Positions 37,436 to 46,001 of a stretch of 64,000 bases of DNA are shown here, piece after piece; within the stretch, counting starts at the first letter, position 1, and each line of letters starts with the position of its first letter. The translations under genes were made by a program, and so were the position numbers. The notes under the pieces were generated by a model that was not told the DNA's origin, did no database searches, and saw only the letters and a list, made by a program, of their open reading frames with translations. The stretch covers positions 1 through 64,000 of the forward strand of contig NZ_KE384313.1 of the NCBI RefSeq assembly GCF_000425145.1, given 5' to 3'. This stretch comes from Pedobacter glucosidilyticus DSM 23534 (GTDB lineage Bacteria; Bacteroidota; Bacteroidia; Sphingobacteriales; Sphingobacteriaceae).

Positions 37436-37514
37436 AATTGATGCTCTTATTACAAAGATGCTATTTATAACGGCTAAAATGATAATTAAATAGGGCTATG
37501 TTAAAGGGATATAT

Positions 37515-37522
37515 TATTTTTG
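37515..37522 (+). promoter_or_regulatory. candidate -7 element for purD
   Basis: TATTTTTG matches TANNTTTG exactly and ends only four bases before the purD ATG, which would give an almost leaderless transcript. Confidence 0.4.
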
Positions 37523-37526
37523 GGTC

Positions 37527-38801
37527 ATGAATATCCTAATCCTTGGTTCTGGCGGAAGAGAGAGCACTTTCGCTTGGAAAATTTCTCAAAGTCCTTTATG
37601 CGAAAAACTGTTTATTGCACCCGGAAACGCCGGTACACTGCAATATGGTAAAAATGTAAATATAAAAGTTACAGATTTTGAAGCTATTAAAGCTTTTGTA
37701 CTTCAAAATGCAGTAAACTTAGTATTGGTTGGGCCAGAAGAACCTTTAGTAAAAGGTATTCATGATTATTTCTTGGCCGATGACGATTTGAGAAATATAC
37801 CTGTTATAGGACCTAAAAAAGATGGTGCACAGCTAGAAGGCAGTAAAGATTTCTCTAAAAATTTTATGGAGAAGTATAAAATCCCAACCGCAGCGTCTCA
37901 CACTTTTACGGTAGATACCCTAAAAGAAGGCTTAACTTATCTAAAGCATCATCCGCTACCGGTAGTTTTAAAAGCCGATGGTTTAGCAGCTGGTAAGGGT
38001 GTTTTAATTTGCAGTACTTTAGAAGAAGCACAAACAGAGCTAAAATTGATGCTTGAAGATGCTAAGTTTGGCGAAGCCAGTTCTAAAGTAGTCATCGAAG
38101 AATTTTTAACCGGTATAGAACTTTCTGTATTTGTTTTAAGCGATGGTAAAGATTATATCATTTTACCGGAAGCCAAAGATTACAAGAGAATAGGCGAGGG
38201 AGATACAGGTTTAAACACAGGCGGAATGGGCTCTGTGTCGCCAGTACCTTTTGCTGATGCAACTTTTATGAAAAAAGTAGAGGATCGGATTGTTATCCCT
38301 ACTGTAAACGGTTTAAAAGCAGAAAATATTGATTACAAAGGCTTTATATTTATTGGTTTGATGAATGTAAATGGCGAGCCTTATGTTATAGAATATAATT
38401 GCCGTATGGGAGACCCAGAAACTGAGAGCGTATTTTTAAGGATAGATAGCGATGTGGTAGAAATGCTACAGGCTGTTGCAGAGGAAAGAATTGCCGGATA
38501 CGAATTGAAAACTTCTCCTAAAACTGCTGCTACCGTTGTAGTGGTTGCTGGCGGCTATCCCGGAGAATATCTTAAAGGGAAAGTTATTACAGGAATAGAG
38601 AATGTTGAACAATCTATCGTTTTTCATGCAGGTACCGAAATAGAAAACGGTCTGGTAAAAACCAATGGAGGTAGAGTATTAACGGTTAGTACCTTACAGG
38701 ATGATATTTTTACTGCGCTACAACAAGCTACTGCCGATGCAGGAAGAATTTACTTTGATGCTGCTAATTTTAGAAAAGATATAGGTTTTGATTTAATATA
38801 G
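37527..38801 (+). CDS. purD: phosphoribosylamine-glycine ligase
   Basis: PurD (GAR synthetase) joins 5-phosphoribosylamine and glycine with ATP, the second step of de novo purine synthesis. The 424-aa length and ATP-grasp motifs fit: NILILGSGGRE at the N-terminus, LKADGLAAGKGVLIC near residue 150, and YNCRMGDPETES near residue 291. It stands apart from other pur genes and is followed by its own terminator, so it is monocistronic. Confidence 0.96.
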   Translation: MNILILGSGGRESTFAWKISQSPLCEKLFIAPGNAGTLQYGKNVNIKVTDFEAIKAFVLQNAVNLVLVGPEEPLVKGIHDYFLADDDLRNIPVIGPKKDGAQLEGSKDFSKNFMEKYKIPTAASHTFTVDTLKEGLTYLKHHPLPVVLKADGLAAGKGVLICSTLEEAQTELKLMLEDAKFGEASSKVVIEEFLTGIELSVFVLSDGKDYIILPEAKDYKRIGEGDTGLNTGGMGSVSPVPFADATFMKKVEDRIVIPTVNGLKAENIDYKGFIFIGLMNVNGEPYVIEYNCRMGDPETESVFLRIDSDVVEMLQAVAEERIAGYELKTSPKTAATVVVVAGGYPGEYLKGKVITGIENVEQSIVFHAGTEIENGLVKTNGGRVLTVSTLQDDIFTALQQATADAGRIYFDAANFRKDIGFDLI

Positions 38802-38861
38802 AGGTAAAAAATCAACAATATTACCCATATTTACCCAATAATACATAGTATTGGGATTATT

Positions 38862-38898
38862 AAAAAAATCCACTGTTAATTTTACAGTGGATTTTTTT
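38862..38898 (+). terminator. terminator after purD
   Basis: An 11-bp stem (38866-38876 with 38884-38894) with a 7-nt loop, extended by A-T pairs, is followed by a T-run. It is a clear intrinsic terminator about 60 nt after the stop. Confidence 0.85.
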
Positions 38899-38983
38899 GT
38901 GTATAGGGTATTTTTCTTTCGAATTATCCACAATAGTTTAATCTGGCACAATATTCCCTTAAGTGGTGTAATATCTAGATTAT

Positions 38984-39814
38984 ATGATTAAAGGGTTTAA
39001 GATAATTACAACATTTTTACTAATGCTATGTATAACAGGTTGTACAAGCAAAAAGTACGAATGGGTAAAAATTAATCCTGATAAACTTCATTTAGCCAAA
39101 ACGGCAAAACCCTATCAAGAAGATGTTAAGCAGATAAATATTTATGTTAATGCTAAGCAAAAAGCAGAAACCATTATTTATTATGGTGATACTGATACCT
39201 TTTTAAAAGATAATCAGACGAATAATCGTAATCCTATTTCTGTTAAAAACACCGTAAAAAAATTTAATAGAAATAGTAATAGGAGGTTAGCTGTAAAAGG
39301 TCAGGTCTCTGCTCCAATCAAAAGTCTTAATACTAAAACATCTAAAGTTCTAAAAGAAAAAAATACAGCACAAATAGATGAGGAATTAGCAATGTCTAAA
39401 CTTAATAGTGCACTCATTATCCCTCAAAAAAAATCACAGAAATTATCAACAGAAACTATTAAGAATAAAGCAGTTAAACAAGAAACTTCAAATACGAGTA
39501 AACAAAATACAACCTCAGAGACCAAGGTTAATACCAACAAAAATCCTGATACTTTACTGCAAACACAAACATCTAAAACAACTGATGTTGAGGTGTCTGA
39601 TATAAATTCAAATGAGGATAGCGTTAAAAAGTATCAAGATGATGGTATTAATCATCCTGATAAACAAGATGATAAACGTAATAATTACATGTGGGTTGGC
39701 TTGGTTTTAATTATCATTGGTTTAATATTAGGGCTTGTTTTTGGTGGCCTAGCCTACTTGATTTCTGTAGTAGGTTTGGTTTTCTTACTTATTGGCTATT
39801 TTTATAAAAGTTAA
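38984..39814 (+). CDS. hypothetical lipoprotein with C-terminal membrane segment
   Basis: The 276-aa protein starts MIKGFKIITTFLLMLCITGC, a lipoprotein signal with Cys20. A long polar, Lys/Asn/Thr/Ser-rich middle (about 40-225) has the look of a disordered spacer. A C-terminal hydrophobic stretch (WVGLVLIIIGLILGLVFGGLAYLI and on to the end) forms one or two membrane helices. I recognise no domain and make no functional claim. It is a solitary gene between purD and a convergent thioredoxin gene. Confidence 0.65.
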   Translation: MIKGFKIITTFLLMLCITGCTSKKYEWVKINPDKLHLAKTAKPYQEDVKQINIYVNAKQKAETIIYYGDTDTFLKDNQTNNRNPISVKNTVKKFNRNSNRRLAVKGQVSAPIKSLNTKTSKVLKEKNTAQIDEELAMSKLNSALIIPQKKSQKLSTETIKNKAVKQETSNTSKQNTTSETKVNTNKNPDTLLQTQTSKTTDVEVSDINSNEDSVKKYQDDGINHPDKQDDKRNNYMWVGLVLIIIGLILGLVFGGLAYLISVVGLVFLLIGYFYKS

Positions 39815-39816
39815 AT

Positions 39817-39845
39817 AATGTTTGGAAAACTACTTTCCAAACATT
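39817..39845. terminator. bidirectional terminator hairpin
   Basis: A perfect 12-bp stem (39817-39828 with 39834-39845) with a 5-nt loop lies between the convergent lipoprotein and thioredoxin genes. Confidence 0.7.
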
Positions 39846-39849
39846 CGTC

Positions 39850-40965
39850 TTACTTCTTCTCAAAAATTTCTTTGAGCTTATCTTCTAAAGCGGTGCCTCT
39901 TAAATTTTTAGCTATGATTTTCCCATTAGGATCTATCAAGAAATTTTTTGGAATAGCATCTATACCATAAGTTTTTGAGATCTCTGTAGTAGAATCTATC
40001 AATTGTGCCCACATCAAATTATCCGTTTTAATGGCTTTTTGCCAAGCATTCCTATCGGTATCTATAGATACACCTAAAATAGTAAAGCCTTTATCTTTAT
40101 ATTTTTCATAAGCACTTACCACAAAAGGATTCTCTTTGCGACAAGGGCCACACCATGATGCCCAAAAATCAAGCAAAACATATTGCCCTTTATAGGATGA
40201 TAGTTTTAAAGGAATACCTTCTGGTGTCTTCTCTTCAAAATCTGTTGCTATAGCACCAATACCCGTAACTTTGGCAATATCTAGTTTTTGCTTTATGATG
40301 TTTGCTATAGCATAGTTTTTTAGTTTATTATCCAGACCATTAAACAATGCTTCTGCTTGGGTATAATCCATGTCATCAATACCTAAATCTTGATTAAAAG
40401 CAAATAAACTTATATAAGATTGTGGATTATTCTTAATAAAACTAATAACCTGTGCCTTTCTTTCGTCTAAAAGCCCCTCATAACGTTCCTGAAAATTTTC
40501 AATAACTTCTGCCTTGGCCTGCTTTTCTGGTGTTAAAGCTGCAAACTCTTTGTTAAGAGCTATCAATTTACTTTCTGATGTTTTTAAAGCTGTTTTATAA
40601 GCCATATCCTCTTTAAATATAGCTAAACCATTTAGCTGGGCTTGTGCAATAGAATCTTTAGCCACAAGGGTAGCATTTCCTGGCTCAATAAACAGGCGGT
40701 AAACATCTTTAGGCCCCTGCTCTTTTAAAGCGTTTCCTTGATGTTGCAATAGCAGAACGGCAACACTAGGTTCTTTCAAATCCAAACTAAAACTAAATTT
40801 TCCGTTATTGATAACTACCGAATCTATGACCTCTGCATTATTTTGGATATAAATAAAGTATAATTTTTTATTTTGGATAGCTGTTGTAAACTCGCCTTTA
40901 AGGCTAAACTGTGCAAAAACTAAAACCGGAACCTGCATAAGCAAGCTTAAGAGTATTTTTTTCAT
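39850..40965 (-). CDS. TlpA-like thiol-disulfide oxidoreductase with DUF4369 domain
   Basis: The 371-aa secreted protein has a signal peptide (MKKILLSLLMQVPVLVFAQ), an N-terminal DUF4369-like beta domain (about 20-130), a helical middle, and a C-terminal thioredoxin/TlpA domain from about 232. The redox site WASWCGPCRKENP is intact. It is typical of Bacteroidota periplasmic thioredoxins that reduce cytochrome c maturation partners or other cysteines. It follows the arginase-like gene by 6 nt and is probably its operon partner. Confidence 0.88.
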   Translation of the reverse strand: MKKILLSLLMQVPVLVFAQFSLKGEFTTAIQNKKLYFIYIQNNAEVIDSVVINNGKFSFSLDLKEPSVAVLLLQHQGNALKEQGPKDVYRLFIEPGNATLVAKDSIAQAQLNGLAIFKEDMAYKTALKTSESKLIALNKEFAALTPEKQAKAEVIENFQERYEGLLDERKAQVISFIKNNPQSYISLFAFNQDLGIDDMDYTQAEALFNGLDNKLKNYAIANIIKQKLDIAKVTGIGAIATDFEEKTPEGIPLKLSSYKGQYVLLDFWASWCGPCRKENPFVVSAYEKYKDKGFTILGVSIDTDRNAWQKAIKTDNLMWAQLIDSTTEISKTYGIDAIPKNFLIDPNGKIIAKNLRGTALEDKLKEIFEKK

Positions 40966-40971
40966 GTGCTT

Positions 40972-42174
40972 TTAATTTAATTTTTGATAAGTACGCCACC
41001 ATAAATCTGGCATCTCACCACTAACAGCCAATTGATAATCTTCATATAAACAAGGTACATAATGAAACCTTTCGTTTTTTGAACCTGCTGATGGATAAGG
41101 AACCTGCATCCACCAACGATCAGTTTTTTTACTTTTTACAAAGATTAGCTCGTGTCCGTCTTCCTGTAAACTGGTTTTATATACGATATAATCTGATTTA
41201 GGGTTCATCGGGAAATCTTTCTTACGGTTATAAAAACCATCTAAAAAACACCAAACCATTTGTGCCATCAACATAGCTGATTGCCCATTTTGATCATAAG
41301 CCGGATTAAATTCATAAAAACCTATCGAGCTTAATTTGTCACTATAGCCAGCATATCTGCAAAGCTGGCAAGCTTCTTCTCCATAAAAACCATTTGGCGC
41401 AGCATTTCCATTAGCAACTGCATCAGAAGAACGTATACTGCTGATATCAAAACTAATCATGTTAGCGTTTCTGATAGCTGGCTCTGCTAGGTGTACAGCT
41501 CCGCTAATTTCTCCTAGCCGTTGTGCATCAAAAAACAGTTTATCCATTACTCTTAAACTATCCTGACTTACAAAATAGGTTTGATAGCCCAAATTACTAA
41601 AGTTGAATAAGTAGTTAGGCTGGTGTAAAAAAATCCTATTGAGGTAAGAAATAGCATCTGTAGCTATAGTCTCATCTTCATCGGCCTCATTCATATCAAA
41701 ATGAGAATCTATCACCAATAAATCTACTTTTTGTTCTAAATCTTCATATCCCATATATTGGGCATAGGTTAAGTCTTGGCTTCCGCCGATGATGATGGGC
41801 AATATATTCAACTTTATAAGCTCGGTAGTAACGGTTTTTAAAGCAATGTAAGTATCTGATAGCTGATGACCGGGTAAGATATTTCCTAAATCGGCAATTT
41901 TTGATTTATATGAACCTTCATTTAGGCTGTATAGCTGCTCGCGAACGTAATCTGGCCCTAAAGCACAACCTTGGTTGTTAATAGCACCTCTGTCATCACA
42001 AACACCAATAATAGCAACATCAAAACTGTCTTCTTCTAAAATAGGGAAATCTGTTTCATAAGCAGTAATTTTCATGCCTAAATGGCTGGTATAATAACCC
42101 GTTTTAGGTTTAAGTTTTTCTATATTGATGGGAGAGAAAAAATCTGCTAAAGACATATTGTTGGTATAAATCAA
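40972..42174 (-). CDS. arginase/formiminoglutamase-fold protein with altered metal site
   Basis: The 400-aa protein has the ureohydrolase fold. Active members hold two Mn ions through GG(D/E)HS, DAHxD and SxDxD. Here the first motif reads GGSQDLT, with Gln133 where His is expected. The second is intact (DSHFD, 156-160). The third is SFDISSI, with Ser245 replacing the second Asp. Two of the six usual ligands are therefore changed, so either one metal is lost or the protein is not a classical hydrolase. Automatic labels such as formimidoylglutamase should be doubted. It is followed immediately by the TlpA-like gene. No hut or arginine genes are adjacent. Confidence 0.75.
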   Translation of the reverse strand: MIYTNNMSLADFFSPINIEKLKPKTGYYTSHLGMKITAYETDFPILEEDSFDVAIIGVCDDRGAINNQGCALGPDYVREQLYSLNEGSYKSKIADLGNILPGHQLSDTYIALKTVTTELIKLNILPIIIGGSQDLTYAQYMGYEDLEQKVDLLVIDSHFDMNEADEDETIATDAISYLNRIFLHQPNYLFNFSNLGYQTYFVSQDSLRVMDKLFFDAQRLGEISGAVHLAEPAIRNANMISFDISSIRSSDAVANGNAAPNGFYGEEACQLCRYAGYSDKLSSIGFYEFNPAYDQNGQSAMLMAQMVWCFLDGFYNRKKDFPMNPKSDYIVYKTSLQEDGHELIFVKSKKTDRWWMQVPYPSAGSKNERFHYVPCLYEDYQLAVSGEMPDLWWRTYQKLN

Positions 42175-42293
42175 ATCAAATATCTAATTTTTCTGTTAAT
42201 TGATATTAAAAATTACGATTAACTCATTTAATATCACCTTTAGGTATTATTAATCAGCTAAGAATATTTAATTTGCCTTTTTAAACTAGCGGC

Positions 42294-43268
42294 ATGATTT
42301 TAATTACAGGAGCAACAGGATTTTTAGGCGCACAACTCACCAAACAACTTTTAGCCCATGAAAGTAAAGTGAGGTGTATCAAAAGAGCATCTTCTGTTAT
42401 ACCCGAAATTTTAAAACCCTTACACAACCAAATAGACTGGGTTGATGCCGATATTTTGGATATTGCCGATTTAACAGATGCCTTTGAGGGCATTACACAT
42501 GTTTACCATTGCGCAGCTTACGTTTCTTTAAACAATTATAATGAAAAAGAAATGATGGCCATCAATGTTGATGGAACAGCCAATATCGTAAACGTATGTT
42601 TAAGCTTTGGCATAACAAAGTTGCTTCATGTAAGTTCTATTGCAGCATTGGGGCAGGTTAAACCCGGTGAAACCATTACAGAAAACCATTATTGGGATGC
42701 TTATGATAAAAATGGCGCTTATGCTATTTCTAAATACCGGGCAGAAATGGAAGTTTGGCGTGGTGTAGAGGAGGGATTAAAAGTAGTTATCGTTAACCCA
42801 TCTCTTATAATAGGTGCCGGTATTGGTAAACAAGGCAGTGGTAAAATATTTGAAACGGTTAAAAAAGGGTTAAACTATTATACTTCAGGTGGTACAGGTT
42901 TGGTAGATGTGGAAGACGTTGCCGAGCTCATGATTAAGCTTATGAAACATGAAGTAGTAAACGAACGCTTTATCTTAAATGCTGAAAACTATAGCTTTAA
43001 ACGATTATTTACAGAAACGGCCATAGCTTTAAACCTAAAAGCTCCTGAAAAAGAATTAAAAGAGTGGCAGGCAAAATTATTTTGGCGTTTAGGGCATTTA
43101 CTGCGTATCCTTAAAATTAAAATCCCGGTAGTGTCTAAAGATTTGCTTAAAGCGGCGTTTCAAACGCAACAGTACAGTAATCAAAAAGTTTCGACCTTGT
43201 TTTCTTATCAGTTTACATCAGTAAAAAGTAGTATTACCAAAAGTGTAAATGGTATAAAATCATTTTAA
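42294..43268 (+). CDS. NAD(P)-dependent epimerase/dehydratase (extended SDR)
   Basis: The 324-aa protein has the Rossmann motif GATGFLGAQL at residue 6 and the catalytic Tyr-x3-Lys in GAYAISKYRAE. Ser is in the HVSSIAALG segment. The pattern fits dihydroflavonol-4-reductase-like extended SDRs. It probably oxidises or reduces a sugar-nucleotide or small carbonyl compound. A SerB-SerA chimera gene follows after 64 nt; operon membership is uncertain. Confidence 0.85.
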   Translation: MILITGATGFLGAQLTKQLLAHESKVRCIKRASSVIPEILKPLHNQIDWVDADILDIADLTDAFEGITHVYHCAAYVSLNNYNEKEMMAINVDGTANIVNVCLSFGITKLLHVSSIAALGQVKPGETITENHYWDAYDKNGAYAISKYRAEMEVWRGVEEGLKVVIVNPSLIIGAGIGKQGSGKIFETVKKGLNYYTSGGTGLVDVEDVAELMIKLMKHEVVNERFILNAENYSFKRLFTETAIALNLKAPEKELKEWQAKLFWRLGHLLRILKIKIPVVSKDLLKAAFQTQQYSNQKVSTLFSYQFTSVKSSITKSVNGIKSF

Positions 43269-43332
43269 TTTCTTTAATTTTCCGTTTTTTTAAAATCATT
43301 TCTGCATTTTTGGGCTTAAAATTTTTTAAGCT

Positions 43333-44625
43333 TTGAATCAGTATTTTATTATAGATTTTGATAGCACTTTCACACAGGTGGAAGCCTTAGATGAACTGGC
43401 AAGAATATCTCTAAAAAACCACCCCGATAGAGAGGCCATTTACAAAAAAATAGAAGACCTTACCAATCTGGCTATGGAGGGTAAGCTTTCTTTCTCAGAA
43501 AGTTTAGAAGGCAGGGTTAAATTGTTAGAGGCTAATAAAGACGATTTAAAAAAGCTTATCAAACATTTAAAAACTAAAGTATCATCTTCTTTCTCTAGAA
43601 ATAAGGTATTCTTTAAAAAGCATGCTAAAGAAGTGTTAATTGTTTCTGGTGGCTTTAAAGAATTTATCACGCCTGTTGTAACGCCTTACCATATCAAAAA
43701 AGAAAATATTTATGCCAATACTTTCATATTTGATGAGCAAGGTAAAATCATCGGTTATGATAAAGCCAACCCACTTTCAGAAGAAGGCGGGAAAGTGAAG
43801 CTTTTACAAAGGATGTCTCTAAAAGGTGATATCTATGGCATTGGCGATGGGCACTCTGATTTCCAACTCAAAGAATCGGGCTTAATTAAGAAATTCTTTG
43901 CTTACACCGAGAATATAGAACGTAAAGCGGTTGCCGAAAAGGCAGACCACGTAACGCCAAGTTTTGATGAATTTCTTTATGTAAGCGATTTACCAAGAGC
44001 TATTTCCTACCCTAAAAACAGAATTTTATGTTTGGTAGTAGGCAACGTACCTGAAGAAAGTATTCAACTCCTTAAAAAGGATGGTTTTTCTATCAGGCAT
44101 AAAGAAACTTTTGAAGATAAGTATGTTAAAGATGTAGGTATGCTACTTTTGGCTGATGGTGAAAAAATAGATAAAGCTACACTTAAAAAAGCCGGAAAGC
44201 TTAAAACCATAGGTTATTTTGGCAATGCTAAAGGCAATATAGATTTTGATGTATGTACAGAAATGGGTATTGTAGTTTTTGATAGTGTAAAAAGTAACCT
44301 TACACATAAAACACTCATCGCTCGTCGTATGGCCGATTTTATCAATACCGGAACAACCTACATGAGTAGTAATTTCCCTAACCTACAACTGCCAAAAATT
44401 GCAGGTTCGCACAGGCTTATCCATATTCATGAAAACGTACCGGGTGTAATGGCTAAAATCACTAAAGTATTGGCTAAGCATCAAATTAATATTGTAGGGC
44501 AGTTTTTAATGACCAACCCTTTAATTGGCTATGTCATTACCGATACCGATACAGAATACGATAAAGTCTTACTTAAAGAAATGCGTAAGGTAGAAAATAC
44601 CATTAAGTTTAGGGTCTTATATTAG
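43333..44625 (+). CDS. SerB-like HAD phosphatase fused to a NAD-domain-less SerA segment and ACT domain
   Basis: The 430-aa protein starts with TTG (no closer ATG). Residues 5-212 are a HAD-IB phosphatase of the SerB type: DFDST (Asp8, Asp10), VSGGFKEF with the motif II Ser, a motif III Lys, and GDGHSD. Residues 229-340 match the substrate-binding domain of 3-phosphoglycerate dehydrogenase (LKTIGYFGNAKGNIDFD, MGIVVFDS), but its NAD-binding domain is missing. Residues 341-430 match the SerA C-terminus (NFPNLQLP, RLIHIHENVPGV, ending IKFRVLY), i.e. an ACT domain. It likely dephosphorylates phosphoserine, with serine feedback through ACT; this last point is inference. The end overlaps the next minus-strand gene by 4 nt. 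Confidence 0.85.
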   Translation: MNQYFIIDFDSTFTQVEALDELARISLKNHPDREAIYKKIEDLTNLAMEGKLSFSESLEGRVKLLEANKDDLKKLIKHLKTKVSSSFSRNKVFFKKHAKEVLIVSGGFKEFITPVVTPYHIKKENIYANTFIFDEQGKIIGYDKANPLSEEGGKVKLLQRMSLKGDIYGIGDGHSDFQLKESGLIKKFFAYTENIERKAVAEKADHVTPSFDEFLYVSDLPRAISYPKNRILCLVVGNVPEESIQLLKKDGFSIRHKETFEDKYVKDVGMLLLADGEKIDKATLKKAGKLKTIGYFGNAKGNIDFDVCTEMGIVVFDSVKSNLTHKTLIARRMADFINTGTTYMSSNFPNLQLPKIAGSHRLIHIHENVPGVMAKITKVLAKHQINIVGQFLMTNPLIGYVITDTDTEYDKVLLKEMRKVENTIKFRVLY

Positions 44626-44837
44626 GCCCTAAGCTGCTTTTTTAGTTTGATGTAGTTCATCACAAAGTAAATAAACAAGGTAACCATACTTAAAAGCATT
44701 AATATGTAGGCGAAAGCGCCAATTTGAACCCACAATTTAGCTCCTGAAATATGGTTGAATTTATAGAAGAAACCTATCAAGGAAAAAGTTAATCCTACTA
44801 AAAAGCCAGTTAAAGCAGTATATTTAAGAGTTTTCAT
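44622..44837 (-). CDS. small two-helix membrane protein
   Basis: The 71-aa protein has two hydrophobic helices (about 7-25 and 36-62) separated by a short polar loop (KFNHISGAK), and a basic C-terminus (KLKKQLRA). It is a small inner-membrane protein of unknown role. The 4-nt overlap with the convergent phosphatase gene is typical of compact packing. Low complexity makes homology hard to judge. Confidence 0.6.
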   Translation of the reverse strand: MKTLKYTALTGFLVGLTFSLIGFFYKFNHISGAKLWVQIGAFAYILMLLSMVTLFIYFVMNYIKLKKQLRA

Positions 44838-44875
44838 AGCTAAAAATTTAGTCTAATTTAATAAACATTCTTTTT

Positions 44876-45529
44876 ATGAGCAATAGCCAAACATTACCCG
44901 TTTTAAATGCCGAAGAAATAAGAGTTTTAGGCGCTTTGATGGAGAAGAGTAAAACTACTCCAGATTATTACCCTATGACTTTAAACGCTTTAACAGCGGC
45001 TTGTAATCAGAAAACATCACGTAAACCTGTTGTTGCTTATGATGAGGAAACGGTAGTGATGACTTTAGACTCATTAAAGAAAAAAGGCTTAATTTCTACC
45101 GCAACAGGTGGTGGTAGCAGAACGGTAAAGTATAAGCACAACTTTGCGATAGTTTTTCCGGTTGTACCACAAGAAGTTGCTTTAATTTGCTTGTTGTTTC
45201 TACGCGGTCCGCAAACACCTGGCGAGCTAAATACCAATTCTGGCAGATTATACGAGTTTGAATCTATAGAAGATGTGCAGCAAACTTTAGAAAAACTAGC
45301 TACAGAAGAACCTGCTTATGTAGTACAATTGCCTAAAAGAGCCGGACAAAAAGAAGCCAGATATGCCCATCTATTTGCTGATGTTGTACTAGATGAAGAT
45401 GATGATTTACCTGAGGAACCTGCTCGCAAATCTGTAGGGGAATTAGAAGCTCGCCTAGCTAAAGTTGAAGATGAACTATCACAATTAAAAGCTGCTTTTG
45501 ATAAGTTGATGAAAGAATTAATGGGTTAA
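44876..45529 (+). CDS. YceH-family protein (DUF480)
   Basis: The 217-aa protein is the DUF480/UPF0502 (YceH) family: it begins LNAEEIRVLGALMEKSKTTPDYYPMTLNALTAACNQKTSRKPV, the typical signature. The family has tandem winged-helix domains and is assumed to bind nucleic acid or protein. A C-terminal coiled-coil (LEARLAKVEDELSQLKAAFDKLM) is present. Function is unknown. It is transcribed alone, divergent from the small membrane protein. Confidence 0.9.
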   Translation: MSNSQTLPVLNAEEIRVLGALMEKSKTTPDYYPMTLNALTAACNQKTSRKPVVAYDEETVVMTLDSLKKKGLISTATGGGSRTVKYKHNFAIVFPVVPQEVALICLLFLRGPQTPGELNTNSGRLYEFESIEDVQQTLEKLATEEPAYVVQLPKRAGQKEARYAHLFADVVLDEDDDLPEEPARKSVGELEARLAKVEDELSQLKAAFDKLMKELMG

Positions 45530-46001
45530 TTACCACAATCATCATTCTTAAAATAAAAGATTTGTTGAACAATTTGTTTCTACTAAGAAAGTAACCTTAT
45601 TCTGAAAGAGTTAAATCTGGTGCGCCATTACCTGAATTCACCTTTTATCATTTCACAAAAAAAGCTGTTTAAACACCATTAAAACAGTTGTACAATATTA
45701 TAGATACCCTATTGAAGTGTAAAGAAGACAACCTTTTTTTACAATTTGCTTATGATTATATCGCTTTTTTAAAAGGTTAATTTTTTAATATAGGATACAT
45801 AAAAAGTGCTCATTCTCTTTATAAGTATACTGTCTTATACTATGGCACCAGCTTTGTAAATCTTGTATCAGAATTTATATCTACCTATGTAAATTTTCTA
45901 TCTATGCAAAACTAAAGAATGTAAGAGTTCAGTTGGGTAGTCAAATTAAGCGCCTCAAAAGTTATTGGTTTTGAGGTGCTTTCAAAGACTAAAAACCATC
46001 A
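45530..46001. other. 472-nt intergenic region, no confident gene
   Basis: AT-rich. A 35-codon open stretch (45673-45780, no ATG) encodes protein-like residues ending in FAYDYIAFLKG and could be a gene remnant; the evidence is weak. A hairpin near the right end is listed separately. I see no other feature. Confidence 0.4.
45950..45979 (-). terminator. terminator hairpin after the esterase gene
   Basis: An 11-position stem (45950-45960 with 45969-45979) with one mismatch on the minus strand lies 22 nt past the esterase stop. Confidence 0.5.
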
